Shown: positions 42,567-51,507 of the stretch, in pieces
Layout: each line of letters opens with the position of its first letter
Numbering within the stretch: position 1 is the stretch's first letter
From: a marine actinobacterium MedAcidi-G3
Lineage (GTDB): Bacteria > Actinomycetota > Acidimicrobiia > Acidimicrobiales > Poriferisodalaceae
DNA length: 64,000 nucleotides
Assembly (NCBI GenBank): GCA_000817105.1
Contig: JUEP01000005.1
Span: forward strand, 1 to 64,000
Direction of reading: 5' to 3'
Notes under the pieces: generated by a model
Seen by the model: the letters and a program-made list of their open reading frames with translations, nothing else
What the model was told of the DNA's origin: nothing
Database searches by the model: none
Translations under genes and position numbers: made by a program

Positions 42567-44186
42567 TTATTCATAAGATGCCTCTAACCACCATTGACCG
42601 TTTTCGATGACACAAAGGTGAGATGTGTCATTGGCGAGCAAAAACTGGAATCTTGCTTGACGGATTTTCTTAGTCGAATCCCACCATCTCTCGTCAAGAA
42701 ACCAAGGACCTCCCCATCCAACGATCAGATGCCGTCCTAAAAATTTACTCTGACAATAGGCCGGGTTGCTTTCCATGTGCCCGCGACCGCTAACTCGTAT
42801 GGGGCAACCATCGCTATCTACTACCTCTAACTTTTCAGCTTGAGGCAAAACAGTTATAGGCAGTGGCGCAGGTAATTGACCTGGCCACGGCGCATCCGTT
42901 AGCTCAGGCAAATCGACTACTCGGTTAGGGTCGAAGTTCGTAGCAACAAACGGAACTCTCTGTTCGATATTTACCAACCGCCGTCCTCCGCCTCGTTGGA
43001 CAACCGTCACGGAATCTGGTCCCAAAAGTCCTTGAATGCGAGTAAACGACCTAATCGCACGTTCATCATTTGCCGTCTTCTCTCCCCAAAAACCTAACTG
43101 GTAACCGCTGTCGGGGATTGTTTCATCGACTACAAGACGCACCAAAGATAAAGATCCAGTAGGAGCCGTTTCTGACTTCCACCACCCCTCAAGCTGCCAA
43201 CGAACTCTGTCGGTTATATCAATTGGTGTGAACTGGCGTTCGTGACGCCACAACCGGCTGGAAATTTCACCATGTTCAGTTTCCACCTCAACTAAAATTC
43301 GGACACAAGCTAATCCTTGAGCTGCTAGCTGTTGACAGATACGGTCAGCAAACGCCTTAGCGATAAACACAGCTGTCTCAACACGGTCAACAGGAGGGTC
43401 AATTTCGCTTTCCTCTGACACAACGTTTGAAATGGGGCGCAGCAAAGAAGCTCTATCATCTACTCCTTGGGCTAGTTGTTGCGCTAGTAGACCCGGTGAC
43501 CCAAATCGCGCAAGTAATTCTTGACTTGGTAGCGAGCTGATGTCTCCCAACGTCTTTATGCCCAGGCGGCGAAATACATCAACAAGGTCAACAGCTTTAG
43601 ACAACGGCGACTCTTTGGTAGTCAAAACGTCAACAGGCAATGGAGCTAAAAACGCTGCGTTTCCTCCTGATACAACAACTTGGACCCGAGAAGAAGTTTC
43701 TGATGTAGCTGCCAAAGCTGCAACAAAACGACTATCGGCTACTCCAACTCTTGGGTAGATATAGCTAGGGACTTCATCTGTTTCGAACATCGCAGACAAA
43801 ACCTTCAACGTACGTTCAACCACAGTCTGGGCGAGAGCTTGATCACCGCCGAAGTACCGTGATGGCCCTCGAGTCGGGAAGGAACACCAACCACCAGTTG
43901 TAATTTCGATCCGAGGAGTTACCGATTCAAGTGCTTCAACGACAGAATCAAATTTTCGAACACTGAGCTCTTCATCGTCAACAAAAATTTGAAGGTCAGC
44001 ACATAGTTTCTGAGCTTCTCGACGACGGATTCCCAGAGTTATTCCATGCTCAACGGCAGCAGGTGTTACATCGACAATACGGTCGCTGTCTACAACGACA
44101 GCAAGTTGGTCGCAAGCAACGCCAGCAGCGATTAAACGCCAATGAGGGATAATTAGAAGCAGTGTCCGAGTGTTGATAAGCGTCAC
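42567..44186 (-). CDS. imuB: Y-family polymerase-like mutasome scaffold ImuB
   Basis: A 539-residue Y-family homologue without polymerase activity. The N-terminus LLLIIPHWRLIAAG lacks the catalytic Asp-containing DxDxF motif, and RLGIKTLGDISSLP and the long ImuB-specific C-terminal region (ITVLPQAEKLEVVDSDG, WGGPWFLDERWWD) identify it. ImuB links DnaE2 to the beta clamp and ImuA'. A Q-x-x-P-F-like segment (EQRVPFV) sits where the clamp-binding motif is expected. GTG start, 13 bp after imuA'. It should be SOS-induced as the second gene of the imuA' operon. Confidence 0.9.
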   Translation of the reverse strand: MTLINTRTLLLIIPHWRLIAAGVACDQLAVVVDSDRIVDVTPAAVEHGITLGIRRREAQKLCADLQIFVDDEELSVRKFDSVVEALESVTPRIEITTGGWCSFPTRGPSRYFGGDQALAQTVVERTLKVLSAMFETDEVPSYIYPRVGVADSRFVAALAATSETSSRVQVVVSGGNAAFLAPLPVDVLTTKESPLSKAVDLVDVFRRLGIKTLGDISSLPSQELLARFGSPGLLAQQLAQGVDDRASLLRPISNVVSEESEIDPPVDRVETAVFIAKAFADRICQQLAAQGLACVRILVEVETEHGEISSRLWRHERQFTPIDITDRVRWQLEGWWKSETAPTGSLSLVRLVVDETIPDSGYQLGFWGEKTANDERAIRSFTRIQGLLGPDSVTVVQRGGGRRLVNIEQRVPFVATNFDPNRVVDLPELTDAPWPGQLPAPLPITVLPQAEKLEVVDSDGCPIRVSGRGHMESNPAYCQSKFLGRHLIVGWGGPWFLDERWWDSTKKIRQARFQFLLANDTSHLCVIENGQWWLEASYE

Positions 44187-44199
44187 TTACAACACGCAA

Positions 44200-44949
44200 C
44201 TAACTGGCCCAAGACACCGGTTCGTCTACGCCAAACAAACGTTTCGATACCCGGTGAGAAGATCGAGAGAAGGTGACGGATTTATTTTTTCGATCAAAGG
44301 CATTTAAGCGACCTTCTCTGTTAGGAAGCCACACAAGCTCTCGACGTATATTGGAATCAGCACCTCGGCCTAGTCGTTCGATCTCTAACTTGCGAGAGGT
44401 TAAACGCCCATGCCCCAACTCAATTCCCGTCCATATCGCCTCGCTAACTCGAAGACAAAGGTCGGGGCGCAAACTACAAAAGCCAGCTTTTCCAACAGTG
44501 ATAATAGAAACCCCTCTTTCGCGCATCCGCGCAACAATCTTGCGGCCATGGCCGGAGCGTAATTTAATATCTGGCCCAATCAGAATGAGATCAACCCCTG
44601 CTGTTAAGGCATCTACGACAATCCCTGCTTGGTCTCCAGGGTCATCTACAAATGCCCATCTCGAGAGTTTGATTCCTAAGTCAGAAGCTGCTGAGGGACC
44701 GAACATTGGAAGGCCTACCGCAGCTACCCAGCCTCCAGAACGAGACACAGCAATAGTTAAAGCGCTAGCAAGACTGACCGCCGCTACTCCCGTAACTTCA
44801 ATCGTAGAGCCCCGTCTTATTCCTCCGTCAGTAAACAAACCAGCTAATTCATCTACTACCGGCAAAGTGCGATGCTGAGCAAGAACCCTAGGAGAAGACA
44901 TCTGCGGGATATCGCTCAGTGAAGAAACCCCAGCAGCTGCATTTTTCAT
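44200..44949 (-). CDS. imuA': mutasome protein ImuA'
   Basis: RecA-fold accessory protein of 249 residues needed for DnaE2-dependent mutagenesis. It has the ImuA' pattern: RTLPVVDELAGLFTDGGIRRGSTIEV near the N-terminus (here in parts TLPVVDELAGLFTDGG and RRGSTIEVTG), SLASALTIAVSRSGGWVAAV in place of a Walker A, and VDLILIGPDIKLRSGHGRKI. No canonical Walker A is present. A LexA box lies 13 bp upstream of the ATG, with a TAAGGT -10-like hexamer next to it and an AGGA ribosome site. First gene of the imuA'-imuB operon. Confidence 0.88.
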   Translation of the reverse strand: MKNAAAGVSSLSDIPQMSSPRVLAQHRTLPVVDELAGLFTDGGIRRGSTIEVTGVAAVSLASALTIAVSRSGGWVAAVGLPMFGPSAASDLGIKLSRWAFVDDPGDQAGIVVDALTAGVDLILIGPDIKLRSGHGRKIVARMRERGVSIITVGKAGFCSLRPDLCLRVSEAIWTGIELGHGRLTSRKLEIERLGRGADSNIRRELVWLPNREGRLNAFDRKNKSVTFSRSSHRVSKRLFGVDEPVSWAS

Positions 44950-44962
44950 CCTGCAACCTTAA

Positions 44963-44978
44963 CCGAACATACGTTCGA
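44963..44978. promoter_or_regulatory. LexA (SOS) box upstream of imuA'-imuB
   Basis: CCGAACATACGTTCGA matches the actinobacterial consensus TCGAAC-N4-GTTCGA at 11 of 12 fixed bases (reverse strand TCGAACGTATGTTCGG). It is 13 bp upstream of the imuA' ATG, almost the same spacing as the dnaE2 box. Confidence 0.88.
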
Positions 44979-45006
44979 TTAAAACTCGGATTCAGACGTT
45001 CTCTAG

Positions 45007-45300
45007 TTATGTTTCGTAATGTGCGAATAGTCCCGTGATGATCTCAACGATTCCCTCCGACGTGTGTCCCTTAGTGAGATCGACCGTCGCAACATTTCCA
45101 TGGACATGGAGATAGTCCACTCCCCCTCGAGCAAAAAGCCGAGCAGCAAGTACGTCTGCAGGGTCTTCCTCGCTTAAGGCATCAGCTTCGCTGCGATAGT
45201 AGCGATGACCCATACCTGTTAGCGGACGATTGGTTTCGAACCTAATTGTTCCCGGACTTGCGGGGGAAATTTTTTCAGCAACTCTTACCGGTTGACCCAT
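45007..45300 (-). CDS. NifU_N/Nfu N-terminal-domain-like small protein
   Basis: A 97-residue protein matching the scaffold-protein Nfu/NifU N-terminal domain: GTIRFETNRPL, YYRSEADALSEEDPADVLAARLF and GVDYLHVHGNVATVDLTKG. In eukaryotic and bacterial Nfu this domain precedes an Fe-S-binding CxxC domain, which is absent here, so it cannot bind a cluster on its own. A TAATCT hexamer lies 8 bases before the ATG. It ends 58 bp before imuA' on the same strand but outside the LexA box. Role unknown. Confidence 0.68.
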   Translation of the reverse strand: MGQPVRVAEKISPASPGTIRFETNRPLTGMGHRYYRSEADALSEEDPADVLAARLFARGGVDYLHVHGNVATVDLTKGHTSEGIVEIITGLFAHYET

Positions 45301-45376
45301 GAGTAGGGAGATTAGTCGTGTTACGGGCTAAGTTGAGAATATATTTGCTACTTCTGAACTGCTTTGGAGATGTTCA

Positions 45377-46639
45377 ATGCCTGAGATGACCGAAGAACAA
45401 TTCAATACCGAGGCCTCCGCCTTCTTAGAGGCCAACGTGTCGCGTAAAGCTGAACAGAAAGCTTTTGTTTGGGGAGAGGGGCCAGACAATGCAGCAATGT
45501 TTGAAGAAGTAGACCGAGAGAAAGAGCAACAGGACCTTGCTGCTGCAAAAGAGTGGCGTGCCAAGAAGTTTGATGCAGGTTTCGGTTGGATTTCGGGTCC
45601 AGCAGAAATTGGTGGAGGCGGACACCCTCGGAGATTCGAACGTATTTGGGCGAACCTAGAGAGTCAATACGAAATTCCAGACAGCGGATTCTTCGGTATT
45701 GGTTTGGGGATGGTCGCTCCTACCATTCTCGCCCATGGAAATCCTGAAGTAGTGGCTGATCTTCTCCCCAAGATGTACCGAGCAGACCTCGTTTCTTGCC
45801 AGTTGTTCTCAGAGCCAGGTGCTGGATCTGACCTTGCCAGCCTGCAGATGCGCGCTGAGCGCGATGGAGAAGAATGGATCTTAAACGGTCAGAAGGTTTG
45901 GACTTCAGGAGCCCACTACAGCGATGTAGGAGAAGTAATTGCTCGTTCAGATTTTGATCTGCCTAAACATCAGGGACTGACCGGCTTTATGGTTGATATG
46001 CACGCACCGGGTGTAGAAGTTAAACCTCTGCGTCAGATGACGGGTGGAACAAACTTTAACGAGGTTTTCTTTACCGATGTTCGAATTCCCGACAGTCACC
46101 GACTAGGTGATGTCAACCAGGGATGGGGCGTAGCACTTACAACTCTTATGAACGAGCGGGCGTCGATCGGGTCGGGCAGCGGAGGCACTGGAGGGAGCTA
46201 CACAAAGCTAAGTGCCATGTTGAAACACTTTGAACTCAACGACGATGCACTAAGCCGCCAACAGCTGATGAACATCTTCACGTACGGCAAAGTTCTTGGA
46301 TGGTCGAACCAGCGAACAATGGATGCCCTTAAGGCCGGAAAAACTCCCGGGCCGGAAATGTCATTGTCAAAGATGGGGTTGACGCGACAAATGCAAGCTA
46401 CGTGCAACTTTGTCTCAGACGTTTTGGAATCTCGCTTGATAGCTGACACTGGCGAATGGGGAACCTTCTCTTGGTCGGGGTATCTATTGGGCCACCCGGC
46501 TATGCGTATTGCAGGCGGGTCCGATGAAGTAATGCGAAACATTGTTGGCGAACGAGTTCTAGGTCTACCTAAGGAACCTGGGGTTGATACCACAAGCCCA
46601 TTTAGAGAGATACGGGTGGGAACTCAAAAAAGCAACTAG
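45377..46639 (+). CDS. acyl-CoA dehydrogenase
   Basis: FAD-dependent acyl-CoA dehydrogenase of 420 residues. LFSEPGAGSDLASLQMRAER and ILNGQKVWTSGAHY are canonical N-terminal and middle-domain motifs; the C-terminus has RIAGGSDEVMRNIVGERVLG, where the usual Glu of the YEGTxE-type motif is Gly, as in the subgroup that places the catalytic Glu elsewhere. GGAG lies 7 bases before the ATG. It is isolated between divergent and convergent genes. Substrate probably branched or polycyclic, by analogy to actinobacterial FadE relatives (inference). Confidence 0.88.
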   Translation: MPEMTEEQFNTEASAFLEANVSRKAEQKAFVWGEGPDNAAMFEEVDREKEQQDLAAAKEWRAKKFDAGFGWISGPAEIGGGGHPRRFERIWANLESQYEIPDSGFFGIGLGMVAPTILAHGNPEVVADLLPKMYRADLVSCQLFSEPGAGSDLASLQMRAERDGEEWILNGQKVWTSGAHYSDVGEVIARSDFDLPKHQGLTGFMVDMHAPGVEVKPLRQMTGGTNFNEVFFTDVRIPDSHRLGDVNQGWGVALTTLMNERASIGSGSGGTGGSYTKLSAMLKHFELNDDALSRQQLMNIFTYGKVLGWSNQRTMDALKAGKTPGPEMSLSKMGLTRQMQATCNFVSDVLESRLIADTGEWGTFSWSGYLLGHPAMRIAGGSDEVMRNIVGERVLGLPKEPGVDTTSPFREIRVGTQKSN

Positions 46640-46670
46640 GCCCTAGTCGATTAATCGGTCGACACTCTCG

Positions 46671-47492
46671 TTAGTTGTCAGCTGTGACAATCCATGCTGC
46701 TCCGGGGAGTAGAACTATTCCGTCTTGCTGATGCGGTGTCAATGCGGCTTCCATCAAATCAACCACCGAATCCGACCGTATGCCCGGATCAGAGTCAACA
46801 ACCGCCTTTACCGGACTGAACTCATATGCGTGAAGTGCCGCCAGTCGAGAATTAACTCCACCTCCAATTTTTACTTCAGTTCTGAAGTCGGTGACATCAA
46901 CGTTTGTCCACCCGGCATGTTCAAGTATTTCTCTAACCCAGTCCGAGTCAGCGAAAGAGAACGGGTCAGGGGCGTCTGGTGAGCGGGGTGGTAAATCCAC
47001 CAATGACATCGCTGCACGGTTAGGGACAGTCATCCAAGGATTCTGTTCAGGTCCTTGCCAGCAAACCATACTCAACTTGGCTACCTCAGAAGTTGAAGCT
47101 CTCAAGTTTCTAAAAGCCGCTATCGGGTCGGCGAAAAACATCACACCGAAGCGCGAAAAGATAATGTCATATGGGCCCTGAGGTGCATGCGATTGCGCGT
47201 CTGCCTCGATAAATTCAATGGCTCCGCTCCCACGGCGTCGCGCTACTTCAAGAAGTTTCTCGCTTATATCGACCCCGACGACACTTCCACTACCCACTCG
47301 TTCGTTTAGCTGCAAGGTCGTGTGTCCACAACCGCAGCCAACGTCCAAAACATTCGTTCCCGAAATATCCCCCAAGGCCTCCATCGCAGCTAAGCCGAAG
47401 ACACCCAGTTGGAGATCCATCTGTTCCTGCCGCTCCACCCACGCCAGGCGCGTTCGCCAGTAGTCGCGCTGTGCCTGATTTGATTCGTTCAT
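46671..47492 (-). CDS. class I SAM-dependent methyltransferase
   Basis: Methyltransferase of 273 residues. Motif I NVLDVGCGCGHTTLQL binds S-adenosylmethionine, with VVGVDISEKLLEVARRR as the acidic second strand and IEFIEADAQ and YDIIFSRFGVMFFADP as motifs II and III. The sequence resembles UbiE/arsenite-type small-molecule methyltransferases. Its ATG overlaps the 3' end of rnhB by 4 bases, so it is probably co-transcribed, without an obvious functional link. Substrate unknown. Confidence 0.83.
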   Translation of the reverse strand: MNESNQAQRDYWRTRLAWVERQEQMDLQLGVFGLAAMEALGDISGTNVLDVGCGCGHTTLQLNERVGSGSVVGVDISEKLLEVARRRGSGAIEFIEADAQSHAPQGPYDIIFSRFGVMFFADPIAAFRNLRASTSEVAKLSMVCWQGPEQNPWMTVPNRAAMSLVDLPPRSPDAPDPFSFADSDWVREILEHAGWTNVDVTDFRTEVKIGGGVNSRLAALHAYEFSPVKAVVDSDPGIRSDSVVDLMEAALTPHQQDGIVLLPGAAWIVTADN

Positions 47493-48166
47493 GCGGCGAA
47501 CAGTGTTCCTTGGTCTCTTTGATGCCGATCGTACCGCTCATAGCTAGTCCAGATAAGGTCATCCATAAAGGACCAACTTTTTCGATGTATCACGCACGGT
47601 CCATATCCCGCCAAAGCTGTTTGATGTTGTGGTGATGGATACCCCTTGTTGTTTTCGAACATATAAGCAGGAAAGTGATTAGCTGCCGTCGACATAATCC
47701 GATCACGCACGACTTTAGCCATGACAGAAGCTGCTGCAATCGAAAGGCATGTCTGATCACCCTTGATGATCGCAGTACTCGGTACCCAATCGATGTAGTT
47801 CCAATTGCCATCAAGCAACACCCGATCGGGACTCATTGGCAACGAATTAAGCGCCCTTCGAGTTGCAAGCCGCTGTGCATCTGACATCCCCAATTCATCA
47901 CACTCGCGAGCGCTTGCGTGACCTACTGACCAGCACTGTGCCCAATCGTCAATTCGACCAAAGAGTTTTTCACGGACTTTGTGCGTGAGCATCTTTGAAT
48001 CTCGAACACCATTGACTCGTCCAGTTTTCGGCAATACAACGGCACCTATAGTCAAAGGTCCCGCCCAAGCACCTTTGCCTACTTCGTCTATCCCTACTAA
48101 GACAGAATCACCCAATCCCCAGTAATGATGCTCCTGCGTCATATTTGGGGGCGCGTGATGAGTCAT
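47489..48166 (-). CDS. rnhB: ribonuclease HII
   Basis: Removes ribonucleotides from DNA and RNA-DNA hybrids. The catalytic set is present: Asp27 and Glu28 in GIDEVGKGAWAGPL, Asp119 in LLDGNWN and Asp137 in KGDQTCLSIAAASVMAKVVRD (given here in part). Length of 225 residues is normal. A TACCGT hexamer lies 6 bases before the ATG at 48166, supporting this start; an ATG at 48142 is the alternative. It leads a short operon with a methyltransferase gene. Confidence 0.93.
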   Translation of the reverse strand: MTHHAPPNMTQEHHYWGLGDSVLVGIDEVGKGAWAGPLTIGAVVLPKTGRVNGVRDSKMLTHKVREKLFGRIDDWAQCWSVGHASARECDELGMSDAQRLATRRALNSLPMSPDRVLLDGNWNYIDWVPSTAIIKGDQTCLSIAAASVMAKVVRDRIMSTAANHFPAYMFENNKGYPSPQHQTALAGYGPCVIHRKSWSFMDDLIWTSYERYDRHQRDQGTLFAA

Positions 48167-48172
48167 AAGGAA

Positions 48173-48178
48173 ACGGTA
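48173..48178 (-). promoter_or_regulatory. -10 hexamer TACCGT of a leaderless promoter for rnhB
   Basis: On the minus strand TACCGT ends 6 bases before the ATG at 48166. Confidence 0.5.
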
Positions 48179-48211
48179 GTCGGCTCTTATCTAGGCTTCG
48201 GTGACCCAGCA

Positions 48212-50077
48212 TCAACTAAAACTGCCCGACGATGGTGCATCCACGTCGGGAACAACGGGATCTTGTAATCCGAGTTGGTCATCAATAGCGCTCAACAGCT
48301 GTTCACCAACAGGTCCTTGACCTACGAATTCTTGATCAAGACCGGGCGCTCGCACTTTAAGCTCTTTATGGCCGTTCTCAACTTCCCATAACAAAGCAGG
48401 CCGGTTACCGTGCCATCGCACAGCCCATGAAACAGGGCCATATCGTGATGGTAAACCGTGGACTTCCACTCCAATTCCAAGCCATTCTCTTGGCCACGCC
48501 AAAGCGAACCGGAGTTCGTCGCCAGTGTCGTCCATTAGTAAACGTATGAAACTGCGAACGAACCAAGCGTTTACACGGAGGTCATTTCCAGCGCCAGCAA
48601 TGCCACTTTTTGTTAATGGATCAAGCTCAGTCGGCCAGTTCATGGTCGACGAGGCGAGCGACGCAAGTCGGTCAAGGCGAGTTAGAGCTATTTGGGGATC
48701 GATACTGAATTGGTCATAGGTCGATTGCGCCATTTCAAGGACATTTATTGTTTCGCCATCACTACTTTTTTCTTCAGCATGTTGGGCTCCCGAGGGAATC
48801 AATTCTTGTAGTTCACGAGATGCTTTTTCTGCTCCAACAGTTTTAAGAATCTGGTGAGCGGCAAGCAGGCCTTCTCGGGCATTCGGATCAGGGTTGGCGA
48901 GAATCCATCGAGCGCCGTCAGCCGCGAATTCTGAGAGCGCCAGCGACAAGGACTCGTCAGGAACTAACTCCAACGCTCTACCAGCGCCAATCAGCGTCGC
49001 AGATGTTACATCTAGGCCGCTCGCATTGACTCCACCCATGCGGTCTTGACGTCTAGCTCGAGATATGAGCACGTCTCGGACTGCACCTTCATATCCGCAT
49101 TCAGCAAGCCCCTGCAATACAGCCGCTTCATCGCTCGCATCATGAGGAGGACCTCCTGGGGCAGGCACTATCTCCTCCCCCGCTACCGCTAAAAGTAAAG
49201 ATTGTCTTGAGGCGTCAAAGACATCATTCAGTTGCCCAGGAGGTAGGACAAAACGACTCGCGCTTACAGCATGTTGGCCCCATCCGCGGGCGACCTGCGC
49301 GGCAGCAGGCAATTTGGAGGTTAGGTCAGCACCTTGGGATAGCCCTAAAGGAATTACGCAACGCACAGTCGCTCCATGAACCAAAGGCATAATCAGCGCA
49401 GCACTGGCCATTCCCTGTTCGCAAGTCACCGACTTAGAGTCGTCTCCTGCACTATCTAACAGTCGAGCGGGGTCTGAACCTGAGCGACCTACCACCATTT
49501 GGCCGGGACTGCGCCCACAAACAAGCCCGACTCGGCCGTTTACGTACAGTGCCCGTTCATTGAGTTCTATATTCTCGATTCGACCACCGCCAAGGTGGTC
49601 ATAGGGGCGGATCGCCCAAGCAAGGGCTACCGGTCGAGTTGCCTGATTCTCCACCTCTACGATCAAATATTCTTTATCGCTCCGAGCTGCATATGCACGG
49701 TGGACGAGATCACCGCCCGCTGCTCTCAGAACAGTCTCAACTACTGGGGCGCCATCGATCAAACGTTGCCGAACTGCGCCATGCTCTGAAGGGAAGATCC
49801 ACTCATCATCTACACGCATCCACCAATCAAGCGACCAAGATCCCGGATGCGCTGCTATCAAACCTCGTCTGTCCAAAGCTATTCGTTGGGAACTTTCTAG
49901 GTTCCCCAACAAAGTCCATGACCGGGCGACGTTGTTGGTTCGGGGCGTATCAGCAGCCGCTGTTTTATTTTGCTCTTTCCAACGATAAAGCCACCAAGGT
50001 TGAACCCAGCCTGTCGAGGGCAAAAAGCGAGCTTTGGTCGATGGACTGGGGTCGGATCGGCGACGAAACAATTTCAT
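48212..50077 (-). CDS. large uncharacterised protein, possible six-hairpin glycosidase-like fold
   Basis: A 621-residue cytoplasmic protein I cannot name. The N-terminal region (about 45-260) is beta-rich with WTLLGNLESSQRIALDRRGL, EYLIVEVENQATRPVALAW and AIRPYDHLGGGRIENIEL, resembling the beta-sandwich of GH15/GH65-type enzymes. The middle and C-terminal part is helical and could be an alpha/alpha barrel (DASDEAAVLQGLAECGYEGA, GPVSWAVRWHGNRPALLWEV). No catalytic acid pair can be assigned. The ATG at 50077 has GAGGT 6 bases upstream; the earlier frame is not needed. Divergent from cofC. Confidence 0.55.
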   Translation of the reverse strand: MKLFRRRSDPSPSTKARFLPSTGWVQPWWLYRWKEQNKTAAADTPRTNNVARSWTLLGNLESSQRIALDRRGLIAAHPGSWSLDWWMRVDDEWIFPSEHGAVRQRLIDGAPVVETVLRAAGGDLVHRAYAARSDKEYLIVEVENQATRPVALAWAIRPYDHLGGGRIENIELNERALYVNGRVGLVCGRSPGQMVVGRSGSDPARLLDSAGDDSKSVTCEQGMASAALIMPLVHGATVRCVIPLGLSQGADLTSKLPAAAQVARGWGQHAVSASRFVLPPGQLNDVFDASRQSLLLAVAGEEIVPAPGGPPHDASDEAAVLQGLAECGYEGAVRDVLISRARRQDRMGGVNASGLDVTSATLIGAGRALELVPDESLSLALSEFAADGARWILANPDPNAREGLLAAHQILKTVGAEKASRELQELIPSGAQHAEEKSSDGETINVLEMAQSTYDQFSIDPQIALTRLDRLASLASSTMNWPTELDPLTKSGIAGAGNDLRVNAWFVRSFIRLLMDDTGDELRFALAWPREWLGIGVEVHGLPSRYGPVSWAVRWHGNRPALLWEVENGHKELKVRAPGLDQEFVGQGPVGEQLLSAIDDQLGLQDPVVPDVDAPSSGSFS

Positions 50078-50173
50078 GGTTGACCTCAGCGTAGGGCGCT
50101 TAGCCGTCCAGACCGACACTGAAACTCAATGCTTCGATAAGTCAGCCACCTCAGACCAATAGAATTAGCTTTG

Positions 50174-50773
50174 ATGGCAACCCCCTACGCGCTCAACAAG
50201 AAGACCATTGCAGTACTTGTGCCTATTAAGGATTTCCGGCATGCAAAAAATCGGCTTAGCAATAGGCTCGACGCGTCTGAGCGGGAATCATTAGCCCGGA
50301 CTATGGCTCGACAGGTTCTCGAAGCAGCAGAGGGTTTTTCTATACATGTTGTATGCGATAGCGAAGAGGTCGCTGTTTGGGCAAAGTCCGTAGGTGCAGA
50401 GGTAATTGCGGTCACCCAACCTGGCCTAAACGCTGCGATAACCGAGGCTATGTTCGAGATAGCAGACAAATTTACTCATGCAATAATCGTTCACGCTGAT
50501 CTGCCACATGCAAAGTCACTAGATGGGATAGCAAGCCCCAACGCTGTCTCTATAGTTCCTGATCGTCATGGTCGGGGCACGAACGTTTTGAGCCTGCCAA
50601 CTGGAACCCCATTTAAGTTTCATTACGGAGACGGCTCCCTTTTTAGTCACATGGATGAGGCCATAAGTCAGGGATTGGATCTAAAGGTCCTACAAATTCC
50701 CGAACTGCAGTGGGACGTCGATACCCCAGAAGATCTTGATGGAGTTGCGGATCCTTCAACCTCGGACCTATAA
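50174..50773 (+). CDS. cofC: 2-phospho-L-lactate / phosphoenolpyruvate guanylyltransferase (F420 biosynthesis)
   Basis: Nucleotidyltransferase of 199 residues that activates phospholactate or phosphoenolpyruvate with GTP for coenzyme F420 (actinobacterial name fbiD). Signatures are VPIKDFRHAKNRLSNRLDAS at the N-terminus, VIVHADLPHAK (here AIIVHADLPHA), and VPDRHGRGTNVL. ATG at 50174 follows a TAGAAT hexamer by 8 bases. It is 2 bp before a LmbE-type deacetylase gene. Presence of this gene supports F420 use by the three LLM oxidoreductases of the window. Confidence 0.88.
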   Translation: MATPYALNKKTIAVLVPIKDFRHAKNRLSNRLDASERESLARTMARQVLEAAEGFSIHVVCDSEEVAVWAKSVGAEVIAVTQPGLNAAITEAMFEIADKFTHAIIVHADLPHAKSLDGIASPNAVSIVPDRHGRGTNVLSLPTGTPFKFHYGDGSLFSHMDEAISQGLDLKVLQIPELQWDVDTPEDLDGVADPSTSDL

Positions 50774-50775
50774 CG

Positions 50776-51501
50776 GTGAAGCCCTTATTTCTAAAGCCAC
50801 AGTCAGTTCTAGTTGTGATCGCCCACCCTGATGACGCCGAGTTTCAGTGCGGAGCGACCTTAGCCAAATGGGCTGCAAACGGAACTATTATCCATCACCT
50901 AGTTTGCACTGACGGGTCAAAAGGCACCTGGGACCCGCATGCAGATCAAGTCGCTCTGGTCGCTACCCGAAAAGCTGAACAAAAAGCTGCGGCGCGCAGG
51001 TTGAATTCCAAAGGCTCAGTTATTTTTTTGGATCAAGTAGACGGCGAACTACAAAGCAATCTTGCAATGCGGTCAGAGGTTGCAAAGGTCATACGCCAAA
51101 TACGTCCCCAAATCATCATTGGGCATGACCCATGGAGAAGGTACCGGCTCCATCCAGACCATCGTCACGCAGGACTACTCGCAGTCGAGGCAATTGTTGC
51201 AGCCCGAGATCCATTCTTCTTCCCAGAACATGACCTAGAGCCACATAGGCCTGACGCATTACTCCTATTCGAAGCTGAAGAGCCTGACCATGCTGAAGAC
51301 GTCAAAGGTTGGGAATCCGCGAAAGCTGCTGCACTACTCGAACACCGAAGCCAGTTCGAAACAACTCACGGAATTCAAAATCCGAAAGATCCAACACAGA
51401 TCAAAGCTTTTGAGAGTCGTATCCAAGCTGAACTTGAACGCAGCGCTCAGCCCTTCGGCTTAGATTCTGCCGAAGTATTTAAAGCGATTATTGATATCTG
51501 A
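50776..51501 (+). CDS. LmbE/PIG-L family deacetylase
   Basis: Zinc-dependent de-N-acetylase of 241 residues. VIAHPDDAEFQCGATLAKW (zinc motif AHPDD at 16-20) and HPDHRHAG give the ligands. The family includes MshB, BshB and PIG-L; this one lacks Mca/MshB features and is shorter, so its sugar or small-molecule substrate is unknown. GTG start at 50776, 2 bp after the cofC stop, so the two form an operon. A terminator-like hairpin follows. Confidence 0.83.
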   Translation: MKPLFLKPQSVLVVIAHPDDAEFQCGATLAKWAANGTIIHHLVCTDGSKGTWDPHADQVALVATRKAEQKAAARRLNSKGSVIFLDQVDGELQSNLAMRSEVAKVIRQIRPQIIIGHDPWRRYRLHPDHRHAGLLAVEAIVAARDPFFFPEHDLEPHRPDALLLFEAEEPDHAEDVKGWESAKAAALLEHRSQFETTHGIQNPKDPTQIKAFESRIQAELERSAQPFGLDSAEVFKAIIDI

Positions 51502-51507
51502 AAGAGG

